Assembly (NCBI RefSeq): GCF_044761985.1
Contig: NZ_JBIWDK010000003.1
Coordinates: 494,789-558,788 of the forward strand
Source of the DNA: Peribacillus sp044761985
Lineage (GTDB): Bacteria > Bacillota > Bacilli > Bacillales > DSM-1321
DNA: 64,000 nt
Direction: 5' to 3'
This document shows, in pieces, positions 42,891 through 50,885 of this stretch (its first letter is position 1; each line of letters starts with the position of its first letter). The notes below the pieces were generated by a model. That model worked only from the letters and a program-made list of their open reading frames with translations, did not search any database and was not told where the DNA came from. The translations under genes were made by a program, and so were the position numbers.

Positions 42891-43054
42891 CGTTTTCCCT
42901 CAACTTTCTGTTGAATTTCTCATATGTGTAGAAAGGCATGACCTATCGACGCTCTGGAGAGAATCATCCCTTTTATATATAGACGAATGAAAAAGAAAAA
43001 AGTTACAAATAATATCATGGTAACCAAATGAACCATAAAGTTCCTGCATAGGAA

Positions 43055-43081
43055 AACGGAATGGTCAAAAACCATTCCGTC
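43055..43081 (-). terminator. terminator of ykvS-like gene
   Basis: ACGGAATGGT / ACCATTCCGT perfect stem with a five-base loop; T4CC follows on the minus strand. Confidence 0.8.
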
Positions 43082-43092
43082 GTTCAGTACCT

Positions 43093-43269
43093 TCATCCGA
43101 TGATCTTATAATTTTTATGATTGACAACTGTCTTCTGTTCAAGCTCCAAGTCAAGGTAATTTTCCATATACGTGACGTCCACGATTACAGAGTTCTCATT
43201 CACTTTCTCGACGATTCCTTGTAAGCCTTCTCTAAATTCAATGATATTTCCAACTTCCGCTTTCTTCAT
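43093..43269 (-). CDS. ykvS: YkvS-like protein (DUF2187)
   Basis: A 58-residue beta-rich protein, MKKAEVGNIIEFREGLQGIV followed by EKVNENSVIVDVTYMENY and a C-terminal VVNHKNYKIIG, characteristic of the DUF2187/YkvS family, which resembles small SH3- or KOW-like barrels. Function unknown. The start at 43269 is supported by AAAGGATGA eight bases upstream; the longer frame to 43299 includes the ribosome site itself. In B. subtilis ykvS lies in this part of the chromosome. Single-gene unit. Confidence 0.85.
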   Translation of the reverse strand: MKKAEVGNIIEFREGLQGIVEKVNENSVIVDVTYMENYLDLELEQKTVVNHKNYKIIG

Positions 43270-43299
43270 GGTAATCATCCTTTCCCATCTCGTTTTCAA

Positions 43300-43694
43300 T
43301 GATAATCAGTAACTATGAATAAATGGATTATTCGAACACCTTGCTGTTTAGATTTTGACCTGGGAAGTGCAAGTAAAAAGATATAGAGTAGTTATAATGA
43401 CTGGTTAGAAAGTACAGGTATGTGTTTTTTACATATTATGGAAATCAATATAAGCACACTTACTCTTACTTGTATGAGTCTGGATGATACTTATGTACGA
43501 AAAATACCAATCAATTTACAATGTGATATTTTACTTTACAGTTTGCACTATTTTTATGTATTCGTAAAGAATAATATAGTCAAGAGACCACAAAAAGTTC
43601 TGATTGATAATAAGCGTTAAGGTTATGTTAAAATAGAAACGGAATTTCTCCTATACAGGTAAGGAACAGAAACAACTAATAAGGAGGAAATAGA
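43300..43694. other. gene-poor stretch with one doubtful frame
   Basis: About 400 AT-rich bases between the ykvS-like gene and the small gene at 43695. An open frame 43420-43620 has no ribosome site, unusual composition and no recognisable features, so it is not called. An extended -10 (TGTTAAAAT at 43626-43634) could drive the next gene. Confidence 0.4.
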
Positions 43695-43889
43695 ATGGAT
43701 TCCGAAGAAGCAAAACTAGTCCTGAATAAACTGGCTAATCGGGAAATGGAAGAGTTCAGGATCAATAAGGAAGAATTTTTGAGTTTTCGTGAAGTGCTTG
43801 TTCAAAGAGCGGATTTCAAACATTTCCGAGGAAATGCCCAACATAATGGGGAAGTCATTTATACGTATTTAGAGGAAGCAAGAAGTTAA
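43695..43889 (+). CDS. small hypothetical protein, 64 residues
   Basis: A 64-residue soluble, highly charged, mostly helical protein. AAGGAGGAAATAGA directly before the ATG makes it a convincing gene. The sequence contains LANREMEEFRINKEEFLSFREVLVQR, then FKHFRGNAQHNGEVIYTYLEEARS. No known motif. It is followed by an exceptionally long bidirectional terminator. The orphan sigma-like gene lies convergently on the other side. Confidence 0.7.
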   Translation: MDSEEAKLVLNKLANREMEEFRINKEEFLSFREVLVQRADFKHFRGNAQHNGEVIYTYLEEARS

Positions 43890-43940
43890 AATAGGAAAAG
43901 GACGGTTCGAATCGATGAACCGTCCTTTTCCTATTTTTTT
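43887..43940. terminator. long bidirectional terminator
   Basis: Perfect 21-base stem beginning AAAATAGGAAAAGGACGG with an eight-base loop and T7 on the right; the minus-side arm also ends in a T-tract. Confidence 0.92.
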
Positions 43941-44427
43941 ATGGAATATCCATCTCCTTCCTCAATTTAAGAAGGGTGGTTTTTCGCCATGATTTCACGG
44001 CTGCAATCGAGACATTGAATGTATTGGCGATTTCATTTTGATTTTTATTTCCGATGAAAGTAAAGATGAGCCAGCGTTGCTGGTTCAATGTCAAGTTTTC
44101 TGTGTAGGCTAAGAGGTTCTCTGTCACGAGGGCCTCTGTGTGCATAGAAAAGGGATCTTCTATTTCAAGAACCGCTGCGTCAACTGGCTGGATATGCGTG
44201 TCGTATTTATGGAGGCGTTTTAATTCATTGATGATTCTCCCTTTTATGACTGTATATGCGAAGTTGGAGAATTGTCCGTTTGCTTCCTTGTACTTGCCTT
44301 GAGCTTCCCATAATGCAATTAATCCAATTTGAAAGAAATCCTCTTTGTTTTTATAAATGGATAGTGAGCGGATAACATGATGAATCATCGGAGTGAATTG
44401 TTCTGATAAACTTGTAAAACCGTCCAT
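43939..44427 (-). CDS. orphan sigma-70-like factor
   Basis: A 162-residue protein with a region-2-like helix set (YKNKEDFFQIGLIALWEAQGKYKEANGQFSNFAYTVIKGRIINELKR, about residues 26-71) and a region-4 helix-turn-helix (LTLNQQRWLIFTFIGNKNQNEIANTFNVSIAAVKSWRK, about 112-149). It lacks region 1, and region 3 is short, so it is similar in size to ECF factors although its sequence resembles group 3 or phage/competence-type sigma factors. No anti-sigma gene adjoins. AAAAGGCG precedes the ATG. Its promoter specificity is unknown. Confidence 0.75.
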   Translation of the reverse strand: MDGFTSLSEQFTPMIHHVIRSLSIYKNKEDFFQIGLIALWEAQGKYKEANGQFSNFAYTVIKGRIINELKRLHKYDTHIQPVDAAVLEIEDPFSMHTEALVTENLLAYTENLTLNQQRWLIFTFIGNKNQNEIANTFNVSIAAVKSWRKTTLLKLRKEMDIP

Positions 44428-44611
44428 TTTCTACGCCTTTTTAAAAAGTGCACTTTTCGTATATTCCCGGGTGCTTTCACCTTAAATAATTTCATGGAAT
44501 ATATCGAAATGGAAAAATGCATAAAATAAAGGGGAGAAAATTGAATTTTGCGACGGAAAAACGTAAAAAAGCACCATCCATTATCGATATTTCGAAGTTT
44601 TGATTGGGTTA

Positions 44612-44653
44612 GACAAAATAAATAAAGGCACACCCGGCTTGCCGGGTGCGCCT
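44612..44653 (-). terminator. terminator of PilZ gene (minus strand)
   Basis: GGCGCACCCGG / CCGGGTGTGCC stem (one G-T) with a four-base loop, then TTTATTTATTTTG on the minus strand. Confidence 0.85.
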
Positions 44654-44660
44654 AATGAAA

Positions 44661-45071
44661 CTATTGATTATTTTTCCGATAGATTTTCAGTTCCTTGATT
44701 ATCGTTTCTTTCAAACTTTCATTTTCATTCATAATGAAACCGTACATATAAGCGGATCCACTTTTCTTTTTCCAGAGAATTCGTCCACGTAAATCAATCT
44801 CGTCTGCATTTATGATGAAAGTTAGCAAAAGCTCGAGGTCCGCTTGCTCCGGAAGGTCAAGATTGGACTGGAACTTGAGCCCTCCGGCACTGATGTCCAG
44901 AACGGACATGGCCCCATTTCGGCTTTTATTTTCCAAGTTGTTTACTCTAATGATGCTAAAAAAACCAGAAAGCGGACGATCGAAAATAAAACGAAATGCT
45001 TCATCCCTGTTATATTTCACAATATGTCCCCCTGGAAATTCAGTATCTTTTCCGTTTTCTATTTTATCCAT
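44661..45071 (-). CDS. single-domain PilZ protein
   Basis: A 136-residue protein. KYNRDEAFRF (about 19-28) supplies an RxxxxR-like motif, somewhat different from canonical RxxxR, and VLDISAGGLKF (about 57-67) is the D/NxSxxGG motif; LRGRILWKKK and YGFIMNENE match the C-terminal strands of the PilZ barrel. It may bind c-di-GMP, though the altered first motif makes this less certain than for the PilZ protein at 34168. It is co-directional with the orphan sigma gene but separated from it by a terminator. GGAAAAGATAC-type weak ribosome site. Confidence 0.72.
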   Translation of the reverse strand: MDKIENGKDTEFPGGHIVKYNRDEAFRFIFDRPLSGFFSIIRVNNLENKSRNGAMSVLDISAGGLKFQSNLDLPEQADLELLLTFIINADEIDLRGRILWKKKSGSAYMYGFIMNENESLKETIIKELKIYRKNNQ

Positions 45072-45105
45072 TTACAAGAATGAACGGATGGATACGTGTA
45101 TGACC

Positions 45106-45939
45106 TTAACTCTGTGATTTCCGGAAGCCGGCCTTCACTGCATCCTGTTCTGTACAAAACATTTCTTCTTCTTTTGTTATATCATAGTATTGTCCACTTG
45201 GTATGTGGTAGATCTTATCACCTTTTGAATTGATATTTCCTTTAATGTTCGGATTGGAGCACGATGATTTTTCGGTGGTTTTTTCTGTTGTTCCTTTATC
45301 CGTTTTCGAATCATCGAATCCTTTCGAAGTGGCATAGTTTTCAATCGACCAAATGCCGATTTCCTCTTTTTGAGCTTGTTTCTGGATGGCTTCCAGTTCG
45401 TCAAGATATTTTGTATTGGGTGCATATACGTATGCGACCCGTGCGAGCCCTTTTTCTAGCAGAAGTTTATTTACCATTTTTCCATCTACATAAAAATAGG
45501 CCAGCAGACGCCCATATTTGTCTCGTTCACCGATTCCTGTCTCCACTTCCACCTCCGAACCGGCAGGCATTAGCTCTTTTGAAAACTTGCTAGCTTCAGG
45601 ACCAAAGGGTTGTACGGGCTTGGAAGGATGGACGGTTTCAGGGGTATCGATTAAAAGAAGCCTGACCGTTTCTTCCTTTCCATTAGACGTCTTAATTTTC
45701 ACCGTGTCGCCATCGACCACGCGAACTATTTGAGCTGTGAAGGTTTTTCCTTTTGATTCATTGGAGACTTGGTCTGTAGAAAGGGAGTTTTCCTTGGTGG
45801 AAGTATTCGTTTCTTCTGTGGACTTTTCTTCTGACAAATCGTCGGTTATTTCCTGGCAACCTGTTAATGTAAACGCACATAACGAAATCAGTAAAAATAC
45901 ATATTTTAAAAAAGTACTATATGTCGGTGTAGTCACCAT
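45106..45939 (-). CDS. secreted thermonuclease-like lipoprotein
   Basis: A 277-residue lipoprotein with signal peptide and lipobox TLTGC (Cys at about residue 28), a Ser/Thr/Glu-rich linker, and a staphylococcal-nuclease domain: VVDGDTVKI (Asp pair), VRLLLIDTPET (Arg) and GERDKYGRLLAYFYVDGKMVN (Glu/Arg) give the catalytic residues of SNase. A C-terminal domain of about 50 residues (CSNPNIKGNINSKGDKIYHIPSGQYYD) often follows such nucleases. It degrades DNA and RNA outside the cell, like YncB. GGAGG lies four bases before the ATG at 45939; the earlier ATG/GTG codons have no ribosome site. Confidence 0.87.
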   Translation of the reverse strand: MVTTPTYSTFLKYVFLLISLCAFTLTGCQEITDDLSEEKSTEETNTSTKENSLSTDQVSNESKGKTFTAQIVRVVDGDTVKIKTSNGKEETVRLLLIDTPETVHPSKPVQPFGPEASKFSKELMPAGSEVEVETGIGERDKYGRLLAYFYVDGKMVNKLLLEKGLARVAYVYAPNTKYLDELEAIQKQAQKEEIGIWSIENYATSKGFDDSKTDKGTTEKTTEKSSCSNPNIKGNINSKGDKIYHIPSGQYYDITKEEEMFCTEQDAVKAGFRKSQS

Positions 45940-46119
45940 AAATCCTCCATTCAAGTTGTTTTCCATGGTGTCATGGATAAGTAAGGGTCGCAAATAATAC
46001 TACCTTATAAAATGATGAAAGAAAATGAAAAATATTCTATTTTCACCATATCCACTGTCCTCTCTGATGGTTTATTCTTATTAAGAAATCGTGAAGCAAG
46101 AAAGGTAGGAACCGGAAAT

Positions 46120-46749
46120 ATGTTCAGGTTAGAAAACATAACGTTTAAAGGGATTCTAAATATTGACCATCTTGAAATCCCGGCAAGGAAAATAACTTGT
46201 TTGACTGGGGAGAGCGGAGCTGGGAAAACGTCACTGCTTAGACTATTAAATAGAATGAATGAGCCGGACACCGGGTCGATTTTTTATCAAGAGCAACTCC
46301 TTGGAACATTTAACCCGATAGAGCTCCGTCGCCAAGTTACGATGCTATCTCAAACAGCACTCACCTTACCTGGAACCATTGAAGAAAACCTCCAATTTGG
46401 ATTAGAGTTGACCGAAAGAGAAAAGGAATCAAAGGACGAGCTACTAAACGTACTTGAAACGGTATTGTTAAAGAAGCCATTATCAGCTGATGTAGAGAAA
46501 TTGTCGGGTGGGGAGAAGCAAAGGTTGGCATTGGCAAGATTGCTTCTATTAAAGCCTGACGTATATTTATTGGATGAGCCAACATCCGCTCTTGATGAAG
46601 AGTCAGAGTTGGATGTCATGAACCGGTTTTTAACTAAAGTGAAACAGGAAATGGGAACCGTGGTCATGATTACTCATTCCAGGCAACTTGTGGATGAATA
46701 TGCTGAGGAAAGGATCGTTCTTAAAAAGTCAAAGGAGGGGGACTATTAA
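46120..46749 (+). CDS. ABC transporter ATP-binding protein (FetA/YjkB-like)
   Basis: A 209-residue ABC ATPase. Walker A GESGAGKTS at 30-38, signature LSGGEKQRLALARLLLL, Walker B VYLLDEPTSALDEES, H-loop in VVMITHSR. Together with the next gene it forms the FetAB-type exporter linked to iron export and metal stress. The start at 46120 follows AAAGGTAGGA by nine bases; a longer open frame to 46012 lacks a ribosome site and would include the divergent promoter region. The stop shares one base with the permease start (TAATG), so translation is coupled. Confidence 0.85.
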   Translation: MFRLENITFKGILNIDHLEIPARKITCLTGESGAGKTSLLRLLNRMNEPDTGSIFYQEQLLGTFNPIELRRQVTMLSQTALTLPGTIEENLQFGLELTEREKESKDELLNVLETVLLKKPLSADVEKLSGGEKQRLALARLLLLKPDVYLLDEPTSALDEESELDVMNRFLTKVKQEMGTVVMITHSRQLVDEYAEERIVLKKSKEGDY

Positions 46750-47534
46750 TGGAGAGTAGTGGGATAATAAATATTGAGCTTTGGCGTTTATGTGCGGCCT
46801 ATGTATTCGTGGTTCTCCTGCTTATCATTGTAAAATGGCGAGGGATATCGAGGGAAAAACAAATTTTGCTCGCTACAGTACGCATGACGGTCCAACTTAT
46901 TCTTGCAGGGTATGTATTGACGTATATATTCGAGAATCCCCATCCCTTGCTTTCAATAGGATTTTTATGTTTGATAGCCTGGTTCTCTATCCGAAATATT
47001 TTTAAACAAATATCCTTTACGCTCAGCAAGAAAATCAAACGAATGGTCATTTTGAGTATGCTCACAGGTCCGATAGCCGCTTTGCTTTATTTTAACTTGG
47101 TCGTCATCCATTTCACGCCATGGTATGAACCACGTTACTTTATCCCGATTGCTGGTATGATTGTGGGGAATGCGATGACCGGCGTTACGTTAGCTTTAAA
47201 GAACCTGCACGACGGCATCACAAGTAACCGCGATAAGGTGGAGGCGATGTTGATGCTTGGCGCCACGCCGCAGAAAGCCGTCAAAAAATATGTGGATGCC
47301 GCTTTCGATTCGGCAGTGCTGCCGACTTTGAATAATATGTTGGGTATGGGGATCATTTTCCTTCCGGGAATGATGACTGGGCAAATTCTATCGGGAATCA
47401 GTCCGCTCATCGCCATAGAATATCAAATTGCCATACTTATTGGGATTCTTGGTAGTGTCTCCATAACGGTCATCCTCTTTATCTTACTGAGTTTTAAGGC
47501 GTTTTTCACAAAGTCTGCACAACTGTCCATCTAA
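46749..47534 (+). CDS. FetB-type ABC permease (UPF0014)
   Basis: A 261-residue membrane protein with about six or seven hydrophobic segments. UPF0014/FetB features include PIAGMIVGNAMTGVTLALKNL, MLMLGATPQKAVKKYVDAAFDSAVLPTLNNM (the cytoplasmic coupling stretch) and IIFLPGMMTGQILSGISPLIAIEYQI. It should form an efflux transporter with the ATPase of the preceding gene; E. coli FetAB exports iron under oxidative stress. The start overlaps the ATPase stop by one base. A Fur-like box lies about 90 bases downstream, before ptsH. Confidence 0.85.
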   Translation: MESSGIINIELWRLCAAYVFVVLLLIIVKWRGISREKQILLATVRMTVQLILAGYVLTYIFENPHPLLSIGFLCLIAWFSIRNIFKQISFTLSKKIKRMVILSMLTGPIAALLYFNLVVIHFTPWYEPRYFIPIAGMIVGNAMTGVTLALKNLHDGITSNRDKVEAMLMLGATPQKAVKKYVDAAFDSAVLPTLNNMLGMGIIFLPGMMTGQILSGISPLIAIEYQIAILIGILGSVSITVILFILLSFKAFFTKSAQLSI

Positions 47535-47624
47535 AACTTTTTAAAGGAAATAAATTAATTGTTGCAGTTTTATCCTAATTTTTGTACGATTCTTTAGAAA
47601 CAGGATAGTTATGGTTTGTTTGTT

Positions 47625-47643
47625 GAGAATGATAATGATATTC
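47625..47643. promoter_or_regulatory. candidate Fur-family box upstream of ptsH
   Basis: GAGAATGATAATGATATTC matches the 19-base Fur consensus at 15 of 19 positions and contains the inverted pair AGAAT / ATTCT. It lies 106 bases before the ptsH start and about 90 bases after fetB. Could be Fur, PerR or chance. Confidence 0.4.
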
Positions 47644-47748
47644 TGAAAAGGAAATCGTAGATTTTCGTATCTTTCTTAAATGAATAGGGAAAAACCTTAC
47701 ATATCCTATTCTTGTTAGTTTATTTTATATTAAAGGAGAATGATTTAT

Positions 47749-48015
47749 ATGGTAGAAAAAACGTTTACAGTAACTGCAGAAACAGGAATTCATGCTCGTC
47801 CCGCTACATTGCTTGTACAAGCAGCTGGTAAATTTGATTCAGAAATTAACCTTGCATATAAAGAGAAAAAAGTGAATCTTAAATCCATTATGGGTGTTAT
47901 GTCTCTTGGAATCGGTAAAGGTGCAGAAATCACGATTACTGCAGAAGGCAGCGATGAAAATGATGCTCTAAAAACACTTTCTGACACATTGAGCAGAGAA
48001 GGTTTGGCAGAATAA
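47749..48015 (+). CDS. ptsH: phosphocarrier protein HPr
   Basis: An 88-residue HPr. The active-site His15 is in GIHARPA, and the regulatory Ser46 is in NLKSIMGVMSLG, the target of HPr kinase for carbon catabolite repression. It shuttles phosphate from enzyme I to sugar-specific EIIA domains. AAAGGAGA lies nine bases before the ATG at 47749; an earlier in-frame ATG at 47740 falls in the ribosome site. It overlaps ptsI by one base. No ptsG gene precedes it, unlike B. subtilis where ptsG-ptsH-ptsI form an operon. Confidence 0.96.
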   Translation: MVEKTFTVTAETGIHARPATLLVQAAGKFDSEINLAYKEKKVNLKSIMGVMSLGIGKGAEITITAEGSDENDALKTLSDTLSREGLAE

Positions 48016-49733
48016 TGTCCACGCTGATAAGTGGAATCGCAGCGTCAAGCGGCATAGCCATCGCGAAAGCCTATCGTCTTATCGAACCGGAATTGTCGGT
48101 TGAAAAAAGGAGTATTGAGGATGTTGAGGCTGAAGTAATCCGTTTCAAGGAAGCCATCCAAAAATCTACTTCAGAATTGGAAATCATCAGGAACAAGGCC
48201 GAGCAGGATTTGGGGGCCGATAAGGCAGCCATTTTTGATGCCCATTTACTAGTACTTTCCGATCCGGAACTTTTGAACCCTGTTCAGGATAAAATCAAGT
48301 CCGAAAACATAAATGCTGAATCTTCTTTACATGAAGTTGCAAGCATGTTCATTACGATGTTTGAACAAATGGATAATGAGTACATGAAGGAAAGAGCCGC
48401 TGATATCCGTGATGTAACAAAACGTGTCCTATCTCATCTTTTGGGTATACATATTCCGAATCCAAGCATGATTGCAGAAGAAGTGATCATCATTGCCGAG
48501 GATTTGACGCCTTCTGATACGGCCCAGTTAAATCCGATGTATGTTAAAGGGTTCACGACTGATATCGGTGGCAGAACATCACATTCAGCCATTATGGCTC
48601 GTTCATTAGAGATTCCGGCAGTTGTAGGAACTAAAACGGTGACCGCTTCCATCGAAAATGGGGACTTGGTCATCATAGACGGGCTTAATGGCGAAGTGCA
48701 TATTAACCCGACCCCTGAACTTGTGCAACAGTACGAGGAAATGCAGAAAAAATATGCCTTGCAGAAGGCTGAATGGGCAAAGTTGGTCCATGAACAAACG
48801 GTTACAAAAGATGGGCACCAAGTAGAGCTGGCAGCCAATATTGGGACACCAAAGGATTTAGATGGTGTTCACAAAAATGGTGGGGAAGGAATCGGTTTGT
48901 ACCGGACAGAATTCCTCTACATGGGAAGAAATGAAATGCCTAGTGAAGAAGAGCAGTTTGAAGCCTATAAGACGGTGCTGGAAGGGATGGCCGGAAAGTC
49001 GGTTGTCGTCAGAACACTTGATATAGGCGGGGACAAAGAGTTACCCTACTTGCAGTTACCTAAGGAAATGAACCCATTCCTTGGCTATCGGGCAATTCGT
49101 TTATGCTTAAATGAGCAAGAAATTTTCCGTATCCAGTTACGGGCGTTGCTACGGGCAAGCATATACGGAAACTTGAAAATCATGTTCCCAATGATTGCGA
49201 CCTTAACGGAATTCCGCGAAGCCAAAGCTGTGTTGGAAGAAGTGCGGCAGGAATTACTTGAAAAGGATATCCCGGTGGCAGAAAAGATTGAAATCGGCAT
49301 CATGGTTGAGATTCCTTCCACTGCGGTCATGGCAGATATTTTTGCCAAAGAGGTCGATTTCTTCAGCATTGGTACGAATGACTTGATTCAATATACAATG
49401 GCAGCGGACCGGATGAATGAGAGAGTCTCGTATTTATATCAACCATATAACCCGGCAATATTACGACTTGTTAAAATGGTAATTGATGCTGCCCATAAAG
49501 AAGGAAAATGGGCAGGAATGTGCGGCGAGATGGCGGGAGATGAAGTGGCTGTCCCTATTTTAATTGGGTTGGGCCTTGATGAATTCTCGATGAGTGCCAC
49601 CTCTATCTTAAAAGCTCGATCTCTAATCAGGAAACTTTCACTTGAAGAAATGAAAAAACTATCACAAGATGTCTTGGTGATGGATACAAACGAACAAGTG
49701 AAAGAAGCTGTACTTGAAAAAGTGAATAAATAG
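48015..49733 (+). CDS. ptsI: PTS enzyme I
   Basis: A 572-residue phosphoenolpyruvate-protein phosphotransferase. The phospho-accepting His190 is in GGRTSHSAIMAR. The PEP-binding barrel contains GGEGIGLYRTEFLYM, VRTLDIGGDKELPYL, GIMVEIPS and AGMCGEMAGDEVA. It uses PEP to phosphorylate HPr in the cytosol. Length is normal. The start shares a base with the ptsH stop (TAATG), ensuring matched synthesis. A terminator follows. Confidence 0.97.
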   Translation: MSTLISGIAASSGIAIAKAYRLIEPELSVEKRSIEDVEAEVIRFKEAIQKSTSELEIIRNKAEQDLGADKAAIFDAHLLVLSDPELLNPVQDKIKSENINAESSLHEVASMFITMFEQMDNEYMKERAADIRDVTKRVLSHLLGIHIPNPSMIAEEVIIIAEDLTPSDTAQLNPMYVKGFTTDIGGRTSHSAIMARSLEIPAVVGTKTVTASIENGDLVIIDGLNGEVHINPTPELVQQYEEMQKKYALQKAEWAKLVHEQTVTKDGHQVELAANIGTPKDLDGVHKNGGEGIGLYRTEFLYMGRNEMPSEEEQFEAYKTVLEGMAGKSVVVRTLDIGGDKELPYLQLPKEMNPFLGYRAIRLCLNEQEIFRIQLRALLRASIYGNLKIMFPMIATLTEFREAKAVLEEVRQELLEKDIPVAEKIEIGIMVEIPSTAVMADIFAKEVDFFSIGTNDLIQYTMAADRMNERVSYLYQPYNPAILRLVKMVIDAAHKEGKWAGMCGEMAGDEVAVPILIGLGLDEFSMSATSILKARSLIRKLSLEEMKKLSQDVLVMDTNEQVKEAVLEKVNK

Positions 49734-49741
49734 CATGACAA

Positions 49742-49797
49742 ACGGCGCTTTCGTCCAATGAAACTTCAATGGATGAAAGCACCGTGTTTATTTTTTT
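49742..49797 (+). terminator. terminator of ptsHI
   Basis: Interrupted stem ACGG-C-GCTTTC-G-TCCA with its complement TGGA-T-GAAAGC-A-CCGT, then TTTATTTTTTT. Confidence 0.75.
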
Positions 49798-49938
49798 GAA
49801 ATCTTCCAAAAGATGTTTAACAACGTTATACATGGGTAAATAAAGGACAAGCACAGTTGTTTAGCTCGATATGAGCAACTGACATTCTCATTTCCCCCTT
49901 TTAAAGCCGGCTGGGTTTTCCAGCCGGCGATTTTTTTT
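49798..49938 (+). ncRNA. candidate small RNA or attenuated leader
   Basis: After the ptsI terminator there is no reading frame, yet a second very strong hairpin (GCCGGCTGG / CCAGCCGGC, five-base loop, T8) occurs at 49906-49938. A terminator with no gene before it suggests either an independent short transcript starting about 49830 (a TTATAC -10-like element lies near) or a leader attenuator of the SDR gene at 50061. No known riboswitch class was recognised. Confidence 0.35.
49906..49938 (+). terminator. strong orphan terminator
   Basis: Nine-base perfect GC-rich stem, five-base T-rich loop and T8 tail, 32 bases into the ptsI-SDR gap after a previous terminator and not adjacent to any coding sequence. 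Confidence 0.85.
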
Positions 49939-50060
49939 GGGGGGATAGGATAAAACTCTCCGGGGAATTGGGATATTGATAATTCAGATTTTTCACTTTA
50001 TACAATAAAGGATATAATAAAATCATGTTTGGTATTTTTTATGAAAAAGGGGGAAGTACA

Positions 50061-50846
50061 GTGGATTTATATTTACAAAAGAAAAATGCTTTAATTCTGG
50101 CCTCGAGCCAAGGGTTGGGAAAAGCAATAGCGGAAGAGCTTGTTAAAGAAGGTGCCAACGTCATGCTCGCTGCGAGAAGTGAAGAAAAATTGGTGGCAGT
50201 TCAAAAGGAATTATCAAAGATCGGCAAGGGGAAAGTGTCGTATAAAGTGACGGATATTACAAAACCTGATGATATTAAGTCGTTGGTGGAGAAAGTGGCT
50301 GAAGAATTTGGCGGGCTAGATATCCTTATCAATAATGCCGGAGGTCCTCCAGGGGGGACATTTAATGATTTTAGTGATGCAGACTGGCAACATTCATTTG
50401 AACTGAATTTATTGAGCTTTATCCGAACCATTCGTGAAAGCTTACCGCTTCTAAAAAAACAAGGCGGCAAGATCGTTAACATTGCATCGTCTTCTATTAA
50501 AGAGCCAATACCTGGCCTATTGCTATCGAATACTTTCCGCACGGCAATCGTGGGATTGGCGAAAACATTGGCTACTGAGCTAGCACCAGACAAGATATTG
50601 ATCAATACGGTTGGACCGGGTCGAATCTCAACCGAGCGCATTCAACATCTGGATCAATTCAATGCCGAGAAACAGGGTGTCTCAACTGCAGATATCACAG
50701 GGAAAGCCCTTAGTAACATCCCGCTTGGGCGTTATGGCGAACCAGAGGAATTTGCGAAGTTCGTAACCTTCCTCGTTTCTGGGGCCAATACATATTTAAC
50801 CGGCCAATCTTATTTGGTAGATGGAGGGATGGTTAAATCCATCTAG
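50061..50846 (+). CDS. SDR-family oxidoreductase
   Basis: A 261-residue short-chain dehydrogenase. The cofactor loop reads SSQGLGKAIAEEL (about 16-28), so the first glycine of TGxxxGxG is Ser. NNAGGPPGGTF (about 90-100) and NIASSSIKEPIPGLLLSN follow; here the usual YxxSK is replaced by a LSNTFRTAI stretch, so the catalytic Tyr/Lys pair is not obvious. This atypical form belongs to an SDR subgroup of Bacillaceae whose activity is uncertain. The GTG at 50061 is seven bases from AAGGGGG; an ATG at 50025 has no site. It precedes the YkwC-like gene by 39 bases. Confidence 0.8.
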   Translation: MDLYLQKKNALILASSQGLGKAIAEELVKEGANVMLAARSEEKLVAVQKELSKIGKGKVSYKVTDITKPDDIKSLVEKVAEEFGGLDILINNAGGPPGGTFNDFSDADWQHSFELNLLSFIRTIRESLPLLKKQGGKIVNIASSSIKEPIPGLLLSNTFRTAIVGLAKTLATELAPDKILINTVGPGRISTERIQHLDQFNAEKQGVSTADITGKALSNIPLGRYGEPEEFAKFVTFLVSGANTYLTGQSYLVDGGMVKSI

Positions 50847-50885
50847 TTTGCATTAATTCACAGATGATTCGAAGGGAGAATGAAC

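Noticed and set aside
43420..43620. 66-residue plus-strand open frame
   Set aside because: No ribosome site, no conserved features, Cys/Leu/Tyr-heavy random-looking composition in an AT-rich gap.
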